Assembly: GCA_003194525.1 (NCBI GenBank)
Contig: NBIV01000048.1
Location: forward strand, 124,001-188,000
Source of the DNA: Gracilariopsis chorda
Taxonomy: Eukaryota > Rhodophyta > Florideophyceae > Gracilariales > Gracilariaceae
Direction of reading: 5' to 3'
Length of the DNA: 64,000 bases
In this document: piece by piece, positions 42,082-52,697 of the stretch
Layout: each line of letters opens with the position of its first letter
Numbering within the stretch: the first letter of the stretch is position 1
Position numbers and translations under genes: made by a program
The notes under the pieces: model-generated
Database searches by the model: none
What the model was told of the DNA's origin: nothing
Seen by the model: only the letters and a program-made list of their open reading frames with translations

Positions 42082-43499
42082 AAAACACATTGTTTTAAGT
42101 TGGAAAAACTCATTTAAAAAAGGGCCCAAAAATGTTTTTAAGAAAGACAAGGAATATAAAATACACATGTTAAAATATACAATTTCTTCGTGAAATAAGA
42201 ATTCGTTACACGTAGTGAGGGGCAAAGTCTTCTAGCATCGTTCTCAAGAAATCCTGCTCCAGATTATTTGGTTTGTTTTGCAGCCTTGAAATTAAACAAC
42301 GTCAAGAGCCTACACGTGATCTTCTGATCCTACAGAAACTCGTCTGCAGTTCCTTTTTCATCAAACTCACTTTGCATACCACAAGAAGTGCGCAAGAACC
42401 ATATATGACAAGACAGCCGTCGTAATTAGTCATATATACAAAGCAGCAGGTAAGCTGGCGCCACAGTTCAACCGAAAGAAAAATTCCATGTGAAAACTAT
42501 TGGTCTCAACTTAGGTTTACGGATCTATGGGCCTTTTTGGGAAGCCTTTCTCCAAAATGGAGCAAAGATACACTTATGACCTGCAAATTCTGACATAAGG
42601 TCAACTTTTCAAGACCCCAAAAAAACGAAGCATGCTACTTTTGAACAGAATCTACTCCAACACGATAAAGTGCCCCTTGTGTGAAGCTGTGCGAAACGTT
42701 TTAAATTACCGCATAACTTAATTCGTCTCGCACGTTTCTTGCAACAGATATGACTGATGAACATCAAGCATTCAAACAAAGTCAATTGGTTCGCTAGACT
42801 CTCTAGCCTAGTGTGGTAGCTGATCCGCCTTTCGAGAGGAAGTCCATGGCATCATTAATAAGTTAGCAACTGTCTGCTATTTCTGTTGACTAGTCTTACA
42901 TGGTTTCAACTACAACTAGCACCCTTCCCTTCGCTTAATTTGCGGGTATGGAGTAATTTGAACGCTCAACTACCCAATCAAATTGGACATTAATGCTAAG
43001 TAGGATTGTTGTCAATTGGGGGATGTTGCAAGAACGCAAGATTTTGCACTATTCCAAATTACACCAGTTTGGATCTGTACACGTTGCTCAACGTACCTCC
43101 AAAACACTGAGATATTTAGTTTGCCTGAGAAAAACCAAAAACCGGCCCAAATCAAGCCAGGGCGAAGGGTAACCTTAAAAAGTAAGCAAATCATATTTCT
43201 CAGAGTTGAATTGCAGTCTTTTCACGGGGATTAGACGCAGTTTGCTGTACGAATCGGGGATGGTGTGGTGTATGATGAAGATAGTATCAAGTGTAAAAGC
43301 AGCAGATAGATTGAAATCATGGCGGCAAAACGAGCAGGACAGAGCTCAAATTTTAGACATTTATCCCTCTCCCGGAACTACCCTTGGTATACCGCTGAAC
43401 GAAAAAGCAAAACATGTATCGCACCGCGCGCTTACAACAAGTCTCACGCTAAGACACGCTTGCATTGAGGTTCACGTTGTTCATCAGTCTAGAAAACTG

Positions 43500-44270
43500 C
43501 TATTCCGGAAGATCTCTCACACGCACGATCACTGCGGTCTCAAACGATTCCCCATCAACCACTAAATTACTCGATTCGATGGTAATCAGAGCAGAGCCAA
43601 TGCGATGAGGGCGTAGCTTGATATACAACCCATCACCATCAATACTGACATCATCGTCTTCGAGCATTGCCCCCTGTACGCGGTTGAACAACACATTTGC
43701 AGTCAGATTGAAAGCGACCTCTCTTGGAACATTTGCGATGTACTTTAGACGAACAGGTTCCTCTCCCAGAGAAGAAGAAATCAGGCTCAAACCGTACCCA
43801 AAGTCGCCAGAGATAAGCGCCATCGTGCCATGACTGTCATCGTAGAACGCCATCCCATACACCGAATGATTCCGTTCCATAGTATATATACTAGCACCCC
43901 CGGGTGATTCAGTTCGCGCCGCGATTTGGTAAACTGCTTCACCAGGAAGGTATTCGAAAAAGAGGGTAGCAGTAATGTTGAACAATGTATCAGAGATTTG
44001 GTCGACCTTGATGACGTAAGATGTGATAATCGAGTGATTCGATGTTTCCAGAGTGGTGTTCACCAATTGTGCAGTGTCATTGAGCTCGAAAAGGAAAAAC
44101 TGCGTTGACTCGGCAGACCCATATTGAAGAAGAGTTTCCGAAGACCCCTGCGTGTGAATTAGACTACTTTCAACAACACTGAGCAACAATAGTGTGAAAA
44201 GCGAGAGCACGAGGTTAAACATGGCAGCAAATCCAGACGTTGTAAGGCTCGTAGACACAGAAACTGGCAA
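43500..44270 (-). CDS. Secreted/extracellular protein of unknown function
   Basis: A 256-residue frame. A strong signal peptide begins at Met17 (MFNLVLSLFTLLLLSVVESS), so the true start may be at 44222 rather than 44270. The mature part is beta-rich, acidic, and carries at least six N-X-S/T sites (NTT, NHS, NIT, NHS, NLT among them). There is no transmembrane segment after the signal. I recognise no family. A run of GGTACC-type motifs lies about 460 bp upstream. Composition and the glycosylation sites support a real gene. Confidence 0.65.
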   Translation of the reverse strand: MPVSVSTSLTTSGFAAMFNLVLSLFTLLLLSVVESSLIHTQGSSETLLQYGSAESTQFFLFELNDTAQLVNTTLETSNHSIITSYVIKVDQISDTLFNITATLFFEYLPGEAVYQIAARTESPGGASIYTMERNHSVYGMAFYDDSHGTMALISGDFGYGLSLISSSLGEEPVRLKYIANVPREVAFNLTANVLFNRVQGAMLEDDDVSIDGDGLYIKLRPHRIGSALITIESSNLVVDGESFETAVIVRVRDLPE

Positions 44271-46366
44271 CGGGCAGTTGCTTCGTTCGAATGCAAGACG
44301 AGTATACGTCGGATGTAGTCGACGTCGATGCGGTCAACATGATGAACAGCCTGGCCGTCGACCATTCTTCATTTGGAGAACATAGACTTGAGAGGTCGGA
44401 TTTTCCGGTCATCCCCGAAGCTGATTGTCCGTCTATCGCATGCTCGTATGTAGTGCGTATGTACGTTCCGTTGCGTCGGAGCGTGATATTGGAGGTTCCT
44501 CGATGGTCATATGGTTTTTCTTTCGCTCGTTTGACGGGTCTATCCGGGCGTGGGTGGGAGTTTAGATTGGGTGAAGATGAATTGTGCTGCTACCGGTTGT
44601 TCCTCTGAGCTGTAAAGGCGGGAGCGCATGAGGACGAGATGCACGTGGCGCCGTCGTATTTGTATGACACTGTAAGGCGTCCAGAAACACCCCCCTTTCG
44701 CGTAGAGTGGAGAGACTCTCATCTAGGTTACGTACCTTTGATACCTTTGGTACCTTTGTACCTAATGCAGATAAGGGTTAACTTATACTCTAATGCCAGA
44801 GCTTCTATTCAATTCAAGGGAGAATGGAGAGCGCTCCATATGCTCATTTTGACCAAGCAGATTGGCGTAATCGTTCTCATGACCAGCGTATGTAGTGAAG
44901 AGAGACACGAGGTTAGAAGGCCACTCGTACAAGTGCAAACTCCTAAGCTTTGGTGAGGATGCTTACATTCCCTCCACCAGTTGCGGATTTCAAACGTTAA
45001 GTGCAATTTTCTACAGAAAAGCATTAAAATGCATGAAGGATGACTAATTTACGCTTGTACAGTACATACACCACCATGTAACGCCTACTATAAGGGCGAC
45101 CCCACTCAGGCCTCCTCAACGTATACCGCCCACGTTGCGTTGTCATTTGGAGTTTCAGCAACCCCACTGTATCTCCGTAACATCAAAAACGGCCACAAAA
45201 TTTTTGCGGCGACGCTATCGAAACAATTTTTGGGGAGGTCTCCGTATCCACCACAAACGTCGTCGCCCTCTGCCCAGCGTGTCTATCGTGCGACGCATAA
45301 CGCTCATCGCGGAGCTGACCCCGCGCTTCACATTGCGCTCCTTCCACCGCGCTCAAAGCGCCCAAACCGTCGCGCATTCCGGGCACTTCCCACCGACCTC
45401 CTCGCGCGCTTTAAACCACTCTTGCTTCGGGCGCGCCCTTTGCCACGCGGTGGGCACGGTGGCGGCGCAGCTACGGCAACGCTTGCCGCACGCCTACCAC
45501 CGCGTTCTTTGTGACCACGCCCACGGCCGTGTTCTCCGTCAGCACGCCGCTGCTTTTACCACCAAACTGACGCCATAGCCGACAACACACATGTAACCAC
45601 GCAAACAACAAGCACCAAATAACATATTTGCCGCTCTCGCGCTCTTTCGTCATCATGCATTTTGCTCGAGGCGCGACTACCCCAAAACCTCCTCCGACTC
45701 ACCGTCGCGTGCATGACAATTTTTCACACTCACTTCCACCTATTCTGCTGCATTTGTTGCGTTCCGGCAATTGCAGCTGGCTTCTTGCCGACCGCAGCCT
45801 TTCTATGTGCAAACGCGTCGTCGACGACAAACTTGGCACAATGGTTAGGCTTCTACAGCAATAGTTGTCGAAACTACCCAATCTCATTCACCTTTAGCTC
45901 ATCTTGCAAGCTATCATCGCAACTCCTGCTTTGTTTCTTCCGCATACTCACGACTTTACCACCGCCTTCACCCTGTCGTTCATAATTCTCTTCAATATCC
46001 AGCCTTGCGACGCCCTCGCCAGCACCCTGGCGACGTAGCCAAAATGAGGCGAACGCCATAAGGTGGGAACATAGAATCGCGCAATGGCCGGATACCGACA
46101 ACCTCACACTAACAATACTCTCAACGGTCATTTTTGTATCTTTGCTTCAACGGCAAGAACTCTGACAGAAATAACCGTTCACATTTCCTGCGATCTATTC
46201 GTTTTGTTTAAATGTGGAGTAACCTAAAGTTGTCTTCGGTGCCGCACTGTTTCTCTTCGGCCGCCCTTGAACTCTCTCGCACACTATCGAATGAGTTTGT
46301 GCCTTTCACTGTCTGCGATACTAATTTCTATGCTGCTGAGAGTAGCAATCTTGGTTAAGAAGAGAG
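44271..46366. other. Spacer with a GC-rich patch, no clear gene
   Basis: 45135-45580 is GC-rich and leaves a 147-codon frame and shorter ones open on both strands. None has family motifs, and composition alone explains them. A 105-codon plus frame at 44291-44608 begins opposite the start of the secreted-protein gene and is doubtful. Confidence 0.35.
44731..44763. promoter_or_regulatory. TACCTTTGGTACCTTTGTACC motif cluster
   Basis: gtacctttgatacctttggtacctttgtacc, 9-bp period, about 460 bp upstream of the 43500-44270 gene. The role is inferred from the shared motif. Confidence 0.3.
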
Positions 46367-46466
46367 AGTGTCGGCTTCGAAATTGTGTTTCACGGAAAAG
46401 CTGCTGTTGGACTGTGTCATTCTTCGGATCGAGGTTGGGTCTGTGTCCTCTTTCGTGATTGTCGTG

Positions 46467-47531
46467 ATGAACCCAACAGAAAACACACCGAGTGTAAATG
46501 ATGGAATCGCACAGGAACGCGAGCTAAGACGAAAGGAGAAGGTCGGTAAGAGTTTAGTGTGGAATGAGAAGGAAAATTCCGCATTGTCTCATGCAGCGCA
46601 GAAGGCTTTGCTAGATCCTACTACCGGATCGAGCATGAACAACGCAGAAAAAGCAAGACGAATCAGAGCCGCGTTCATCAAGGATCCATTACGTCCGAAA
46701 GAAGCCTGCACTACCGACGATAAGGGCGACCTGGATCATCGCAGATGGGATGGACGATCTGCGCGAGCAGTGCTGGGACAATGGGAGATAATAAGGAGGG
46801 AGTGCACGAAGTATCATGCTTGCGTAAAGCGAATTGGGCGTGCGCAACTTACAGGAAACCCCAGCGAAGAGGATCAACTACGTTGCGCGTCGCTTCTCTA
46901 CAGTGACGGAAGCAGAGCTATGTCGCACTTGTATGATTGCATCCGTAACAAGGACTACCACGTTAAGAAACCGTTTAGGTTCATGAGTGCGTACAAGGTT
47001 CTCTCAGGTTCAGAAACTATGCTGGAGGCTTTTGTGGTGACGGAAGAGGGAGCATCCAAAGTATTACGACCGGAAGGGGTCAAGACGGCTAAGAAGCGCA
47101 AAGCAGAAGAGATTGCCAAAGCATTGAATAGTAAAGAAGAAGATGTAGGTCAAAGTGTGAAGCGAATTCAGCAGATGATTGAAGAGAATATAAAGTCGAG
47201 GAAGGCGACCACGCAGCTCAAGCTACAGTACGAAAGAGAAAGAATGGAGTGGGACATGGAGAAGACATTACTTGGACCTGGTTCAGATGCAACCTCAGAA
47301 GAACGTAGAACTATTTCCGGCTTACTAAAGCGCCGCTTAATGAACCGGCTTCTGGCACCAGGAGAGAAGAACATTGTCCCACAACAACGGAGGGGGGAAG
47401 TAGACGACGAAGCTCGGGCTGTTGCAAACTGTGCTAGTACATTACTTCAAATATCGGCAGTATCTGTTAACAGTGAGCATGGCTGTGGTGCACAGAATGA
47501 AGATAGTGACATCGGTCATGGTGCGGGATGA
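46467..47531 (+). CDS. Myb/trihelix-like protein of Harbinger 2
   Basis: The frame opens at 46368. I prefer the Met at 46467 (MNPTENTPSV), giving 354 residues. Residues about 30-190 have the helical, Trp-containing pattern of the Myb/SANT-like proteins that accompany Harbinger transposases (SLVWNEKENSALSHAAQKALLD, KDPLRPK, DGRSARAVLGQWEIIRREC). Basic KTAKKRKAEEIAK and a C-terminal charged helix follow. The expected role is binding the element ends and helping the transposase. Convergent with the transposase gene. Confidence 0.7.
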   Translation: MNPTENTPSVNDGIAQERELRRKEKVGKSLVWNEKENSALSHAAQKALLDPTTGSSMNNAEKARRIRAAFIKDPLRPKEACTTDDKGDLDHRRWDGRSARAVLGQWEIIRRECTKYHACVKRIGRAQLTGNPSEEDQLRCASLLYSDGSRAMSHLYDCIRNKDYHVKKPFRFMSAYKVLSGSETMLEAFVVTEEGASKVLRPEGVKTAKKRKAEEIAKALNSKEEDVGQSVKRIQQMIEENIKSRKATTQLKLQYERERMEWDMEKTLLGPGSDATSEERRTISGLLKRRLMNRLLAPGEKNIVPQQRRGEVDDEARAVANCASTLLQISAVSVNSEHGCGAQNEDSDIGHGAG

Positions 47532-47571
47532 AAGTCAAAGTGTGTCAATAAAAGTTTACTACGGCAAATCA

Positions 47572-48867
47572 TCAAATGTCTCCATGCGCGTTCCATATGT
47601 TCTGAATCTGCGCATTGAGGAGACGGTTATGATCTGCAACACTGTCAAGGTCATCAACTGTTTCGCGCCACAAGTCGGCTTGCCTGTAGGTGCAGTGGGA
47701 AGTTTCATAGTTCGACAATGTAGGTGGCAAGGACTGTAGTTCTGCGTCAGGAATTCGAAACTTTGCGGTCCCTTCATAACCCCTTTCTTTCACAATCATA
47801 TTGTGTAAAATGGCGCAGCACATTACGACGTCATTCATTTCTTGAAGGTGATGCAACCTGCAAGGGCGGGAAAGAATCTCAAATTGAGCGTCAAGAACGC
47901 CATACAAGCGCTCAACAGCCTTGCGTGCACTCGAATGTGACGCGGTGTACAACCTTGATTTCGCATTTGTGGGGTTGGGGTGTGGCTTGGCAAAAATGCG
48001 AAAGCTTGGATAGATTCCATCCGCTAAGAAATAGAACCAATCAATCACCATTCCACCTACAACATAATTGGGCTTCACTGTTGGCCATTGTCTTGTCTTG
48101 ATATCATTAAACAGGGGGCTTTGATCAAATTTCGTCCTATCGTTGCGAGCACCAGGAACGCCATACAGAATGTGCCATATCCATAGTTTGTCGTCCGTTA
48201 CAGTTTCCATACGCACACACGGTCTCCCCTCTTTTCCAATAAACTGACCCTGCAATCCCACAGGACACCTTGCCCACTCCCAAGAAGAACAATCAACACA
48301 ACCGATACATCCAGGAAATCCCAGTTTTGCATACTGCTTTTCAATATTGAGTAGTTCTGCGTGTGTTGGTCGACGGATATATTCCTCAAAGTGCTGCACT
48401 ATAGCCTTGGAGAAGTGCTTTAGAATTTTTAATAATGTAGTTTCAGACAACCGAAAGTAGTCTACCAAAGTATCTGCGGTAGCTCCAGAGCTGAGTTGTC
48501 GCAAAGCTGCGCATAATTTTTGATCAGTTGAAGCGCCATTAACGTGACAGCAATCTGACAGTTCATTGAAAAAAGACTCGTTTTGAAGTAGCCGCGTTCT
48601 TATAGATTCGTATATTGTCCTCGTGACACTGAATCTTCTTTCAAATTCTGCCGTTAAGAAAACAGAAGGAGCTAATGAAACACGACAAAAGTAGTCTTGA
48701 TCAAGACGACGTTTGCCGCTTTCTCGCCCAATATCTCGATTTGGCTGCTTACCAGGTTTGGATCCACCTTGTTTGGCTTTTTGTTTACGACTTGTCACTA
48801 GCTGTGTCACAAGAAGCAAAAGAGAGTCAATCACATCATCGTTTGATGAGTCCGATGAGGTAGACAT
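47572..48867 (-). CDS. HARBI1-like transposase (Plant_tran type)
   Basis: An intact 431-residue frame. Catalytic D in GCVDCSSWEW, second D in FLADGIYPSF, and the helix RKAVERLYGVLDAQFEIL with the catalytic E. Flanking motifs QFIGKEGRPCVRMETVTDDKLWIWH and GVPGARNDRTKFDQSP are typical of the plant-transposon-protein branch of PIF/Harbinger. The N-terminus is Ser/Asp-rich followed by Lys-rich. No internal damage is seen, so together with the neighbouring Myb-like gene this element may be recently active. Confidence 0.9.
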   Translation of the reverse strand: MSTSSDSSNDDVIDSLLLLVTQLVTSRKQKAKQGGSKPGKQPNRDIGRESGKRRLDQDYFCRVSLAPSVFLTAEFERRFSVTRTIYESIRTRLLQNESFFNELSDCCHVNGASTDQKLCAALRQLSSGATADTLVDYFRLSETTLLKILKHFSKAIVQHFEEYIRRPTHAELLNIEKQYAKLGFPGCIGCVDCSSWEWARCPVGLQGQFIGKEGRPCVRMETVTDDKLWIWHILYGVPGARNDRTKFDQSPLFNDIKTRQWPTVKPNYVVGGMVIDWFYFLADGIYPSFRIFAKPHPNPTNAKSRLYTASHSSARKAVERLYGVLDAQFEILSRPCRLHHLQEMNDVVMCCAILHNMIVKERGYEGTAKFRIPDAELQSLPPTLSNYETSHCTYRQADLWRETVDDLDSVADHNRLLNAQIQNIWNAHGDI

Positions 48868-49056
48868 AGCTGCAGTGGTGGTCGGGCGTACAAGACAGTG
48901 ATCCCGATCACGCTGTTCTTTGCGTTAGGGAGCTTTCATTGAAACTGCATGTCGTAAAGAAACGCTTCAATTTCTTGCTGTTTAGGGAACCAATCTTTGT
49001 ACGCCACGTTTCAATGTTTTTTACAGGTTGGCGTGAACGAGTGGGTTCGCCCTAAA

Positions 49057-49296
49057 GGGAAAGGGCTAAACTACACGACGTAGATAGTGTAGGCGAGTCA
49101 GCGCGCATTTGCACCAATAAACAGAGACAGTCAGCGGGCACATGCCACGGCGAGCTGCACAAGTGCCCGTGCCACTTCAGATCTTACTGTAGCCAATAAT
49201 ACGCCCCTATTTTGGATATCAACCAGTAGATCCGCAGAGTCAGGGCATTCCCTCTATCCCTGCTCTCTCCGGCCGCCAAGTCAGCACAACGTAAAT
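49057..49296 (+). repeat. Left 240-bp terminal inverted repeat of MULE
   Basis: Reverse-complement match to 57740-57979 along the full length with about eight differences by hand comparison. Confidence 0.9.
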
Positions 49297-49476
49297 GAGA
49301 TGTAGATGCAGTCGAGGTTACCGCGCAGCGTCGTCAAAATGTGTGGGAATGACAGCTACGTCCGGTACTACGTCCTCCTTCACATCTTCGACGACCCTTT
49401 CAAAGACTGCTGACTCTCTCTACGTCCTAATCTCCTTCCCGGACCGCTCTCGTGTACTGTTCTATTTCTTTGACCA

Positions 49477-50273
49477 ATGGAGCAAAAACAAGCGTCTGAT
49501 TACGTAGATATTCTCCCAGAACATGAACTTTATGAAACCTTTACGTCGTTCTGGGAGAATCTTGAAAAGCGTACGCAAATGCGCATCAGTGATGGCTCTG
49601 CGAGTTCCAAAGTTTTTTTGCGGTTGTGAAGGACCATGTAGCCAGAATCTTGATCGCAGAAGGCAAAGAAACATCACCGGTTTCTTTGGTACACAGTTCA
49701 AAACCTGACTCCGAAATGTGTAGCGATTTGATCTCAACAGCTGTTTTGAACATGGTACCTTCTGTTGGTGTGGCTTTTGCCTCATGTTGTATTGGAGTGA
49801 TTCTGACAAGGCTATCGAAGTCATTCAAGGGAAAGAAGGGAAACATACCGGAAGAGGATTTGGAAGTGTTCAAGAAGTGGTTTACCTTTAAATATAATGG
49901 TGATACAGAGATAAACACCGTTTTAGTCCCATTGAACATGTGTAACAGCCATTGGGGTGTTTTGGTAGGGAAGAAAATTGTCAATGCGGCGCGAGGAACG
50001 CAACGATGGACGGTTTGGTTTGGAAACAGTCTTGGAATGTCTGTTGATCGAAGGATTCTGAAACTGTTCTCTTTCTTGTTTCCCTTTTGCCTCACAGAAG
50101 ATGAAGCGCTACGTGCGGTGATATCGGAGCGGAACTACATGCTACAGGTAAAAGGTTTTAAGCGACAAAAGGACTCGCACAGCTGTGGTTGCTATGTTGT
50201 TTCCCTTTTCACCATGTTCAGTGCGGACCACGGCTGTATCCCGAAGCGAACCTACGCCTCTGGGTACAGCTGA
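49477..50273 (+). pseudogene. ULP1/adenain-type C48 cysteine protease, one frameshift
   Basis: C-terminal catalytic region: His in CNSHWGVLVG, then WFGNSLG in the place of the usual D-S-L-G (Asn instead of Asp), then the Gln-Cys box QKDSHSCGCYVVSLF. These are the landmarks of SUMO-protease-like peptidases, which cut ubiquitin-like modifiers. The gene likely starts at 49477 (MEQKQASDYVDIL). The phase changes once at a run of seven T near 49612-49618, after which the 49626-50273 frame is open to the stop. The gene is the first inside the left MULE repeat. The Asn substitution also occurs in some active family members. Confidence 0.75.
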
Positions 50274-50509
50274 GCATTGACTGAGAGGATTCGATGGATG
50301 TCCATTAGAATCCAAATTCTACACATACTCATGGCGAAGGAGTTCTTTCAAACCGACATTGTTACTGAAACAATGGTCGTACGACTCCGGTCAGAGCATC
50401 GTTTAGAACTCCTTCGCATAAGGAAGGAAGGTAAACAACGGCAGAGTACGAAACGAAGCGTGGAGCGGAGCATTGGGATGCAGACTGGAAAGGAAGATGT
50501 GGTGCAATG

Positions 50510-51312
50510 CCCCAAAGGGGAAAAACACCGAAAGACGTTCGGGATCTTCCTCTCACGAGGTGAACCCAGTTGGGTACAGCCCTCCCAGAGGTTTCACGGC
50601 GAAGCCGGTTTGTAAGACCAGGGACACCTGTCGCGACTCGCGCAGGGAGGTGAAGGCGAAGAATCGGTATCCGCGTGAGCGGGGTGTGATCCTCAGTAGA
50701 GGTATGTTTCCATGTAAGTGGGGGTGTGTGAGCGGATGCGCACACGAGGGCCGCGGATAGCGGGAGGTGCTACCCTAAAAAGGGGAAGAAGGAAGGGCGA
50801 AGAGGAGGAAGAGAGGACGAAGTGAGTCGCGAGAGCGACGAACAGATACGGCGATGCCGGTGGACAGGACTCCCTATACAGGGCGAAACACCAATGCAAT
50901 TGGAACAATTATACTCCCAGTGATGGGTCCCTTTAGATGTGCAAGGGTGTTAGATGTCCCGTGGTTTACGGCGTTTCCCTCCAAGGAGGAGTAGAGCACG
51001 CGCACAAGCGGTAACAACTAGAGCCAATTCCCCAGGTTGGGGTCCCTTGTTGGGGAAGGTTTACTGGTGCGACGGCAGTGCGCCGTCGCACTAAGTACTA
51101 GCTTCCCAGAAATGGGTGTGAAAATAATAAATAATATTAACTAAAATACTCCACATTTCGTGGCAACATCCACTACTGTGGCCAACCGCCAATTGACCCA
51201 AAACCATGTCCCAGGTGTCCATACCCACCATTGTGGGGGGTAGTTCATATACACACTGCACAACCGATAATATCGGGAAAACGATCAAGTACCAGGAATC
51301 CCTCCCTGAGGG
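50510..51312. repeat. Array of about 25 short perfect hairpins
   Basis: A run of tiny stem-loops with 4-6-bp perfect stems and 2-5-base loops, nearly end to end. Examples: CCCC-AAA-GGGG 50510, CCTC-TCAC-GAGG 50549, ACCCA-GT-TGGGT 50564, CGGC-GAA-GCCG 50597, CAGG-GACA-CCTG 50619, CGCG-ACT-CGCG 50632, CCGC-GTGA-GCGG 50671, CCTC-AGTA-GAGG 50691, GTCGC-GAGA-GCGAC 50826, CCCT-ATAC-AGGG 50872, CCAAT-GCA-ATTGG 50891, CCCA-GTGA-TGGG 50916, CCTCC-AA-GGAGG 50978, CCCCA-GGT-TGGGG 51030, a 10-bp stem at 51067-51091, CCCA-GAAA-TGGG 51105, CCAC-ATTTC-GTGG 51151, CCAC-TACT-GTGG 51170, CCCAC-CATT-GTGGG 51224, CCGATA-A-TATCGG 51264. Left arms are mostly C-rich and right arms G-rich. No coding signal. Not rRNA or tRNA that I recognise. 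Confidence 0.8.
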
Positions 51313-51354
51313 CGTTGCACTTCAGAAGAAGCTGGAAAGGAAGAGGGAACGGAT

Positions 51355-52509
51355 GTGAATACAGTTCTGGGAGAAAGAAAAGCAGGAGAAGGAAAGGTCG
51401 TGGATGTTTTCAACGACCCCTGTAGAGAGACGAATCTTCAGCCAATGCCGTTGGGTACGCGCGACTCTGAGGCGCGTGCTATACGGAAAAGCCAGCGAAC
51501 AAAGCGTGTTCATGAGCTGAACCAACGTTCTGTTCAGAGCAGTGGGATGTGTCTACCCCTGAAGATTCGCATGAAGCGACGAGTGCAGTTTTCTGATTCT
51601 GCTCCGGTTGTAGCGGACATTGTGAACACATTGATTGAGATATGTGTATCACAGCGCTCCGAGATGGTGCACAAAGCGCTAGGTGAGAAAACTGGAAGAA
51701 GTTCTGAAGTAAGTGGAGTATCAGGTGTAGAACAGGAGCAGAAAAGGATTCAGACTGGAGGAGGTAGTGAAGTAGACATGGAAATTGACGGACATTCACC
51801 AGCAAAGACGATCAGTCGGACACAGGCACAGGTAGAAGTTGAAGCTGAATAAGGAGCGAAGGATACCGCGGCGCCTTCCGAGCTGAAGGCAGAAACTGAA
51901 AAACATATTGAAGAGACGAAGCAGGCTTCTGAGAGTGGTGGTCACGCTCAAGAGCTCAATGAAGAGCTGGCAGCCTGTTCTGACGTTCAGATACAGGAGA
52001 AGCCACACATGGAGCTACCATTAATGACTATGTGTGAAGGACGCACTAAAAAGACCGGGTCATGCACTGAGGATCAGGCAGACGTCCAAGAGACATTTGA
52101 AAACAATGGAAGGCGTTTATGGGTTGATGTGAAACTTCAGGACGGTGGTGAATGTAAGACAGAACTTGCGATGTCAAACGAGAGGCTTGTCTCAGCTCTC
52201 AAAGGTTTAAAGGAGGTCTTTGACCTCCCTGCACTGGTTGCCTACATCGCTAAGAACTTTGGCTACCTTTATGGTGTACAATACTTCTCAGTGTTGCAGA
52301 CGAGGAAGTCGAAGTCGTCTGCGCTGCTCACCGGAAAATTGCGGTGTCTGCGGCACAAGTCGCAGTGCCGCTCCAACATTCGGGCAAAGTTCTATCCCAT
52401 GGCGAGATGTTGGGTAATTGAACAGGGCCTGATACACACGCACACCCCCAACAACTTCCATGCCCCGATGATGTTGAAAGAAGGTTTGAGGGCATTCGCT
52501 CCTCTTTAG
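51355..52509 (+). pseudogene. FAR1-type zinc-domain frame of MULE (one in-frame stop)
   Basis: A single phase runs from 51355 to 52509 with one TAA at 51850. The first half is Glu/Gln/Ser-rich. The C-terminal part (about 52120-52480) has a FAR1/WRKY-GCM1-like zinc module: C and H spaced as KLRCLRHKSQCRSN, then the CWVIEQGLIHTHTP segment. This domain binds DNA in MULE transposases and FAR1/FHY3 regulators. The reading after about 52470 continues in another phase (RRFEGIRSSLASRLQEWEEH) toward the transposase frame, so this may be the N-terminal part of that gene rather than a separate one. Confidence 0.6.
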
Positions 52510-52697
52510 CCTCCCGTTTACAAGAATGGGAAGAGCACATACGGAAAAATGGAGAATATGTACGTCTGTCATGCATATTTCGAACCATACCTCCCTTCCA
52601 CGGAGCCGAGTTCTACAACAGCTCATCATGCTACCTCCTAGAGCATTCACATGGTTCTTTATCTCAAAGCGATGCAGAAACAGGAAGCGAAGACGAT

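Larger units (their letters stand above)
40904..43499. other. Long spacer without a convincing gene
   Basis: A 204-codon minus-strand frame (41499-42113) overlaps the 9-bp-period GGTACC cluster and has no family signal. From 42120 to 43500 the DNA is AT-rich with only short frames. The GGTACC-type motifs at 41111 and 42039 are listed separately. Confidence 0.4.
46368..48867. mobile_element. Compact PIF/Harbinger gene pair (element 2)
   Basis: A Myb-like gene and a transposase gene, both open, converge with about 40 bp between stops. This is the core of a second, unrelated-in-sequence Harbinger. I could not find terminal repeats in 46140-46367 or 48868-49056, so the outer limits given are only those of the genes. 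The MULE begins at 49057 and may have clipped or disturbed the right end. Confidence 0.7.

Noticed and set aside
45135-45578. 147-codon GC-rich frame resembling a basic protein
   Set aside because: Frames are open in several phases on both strands, as expected from composition, and no family motif is present.
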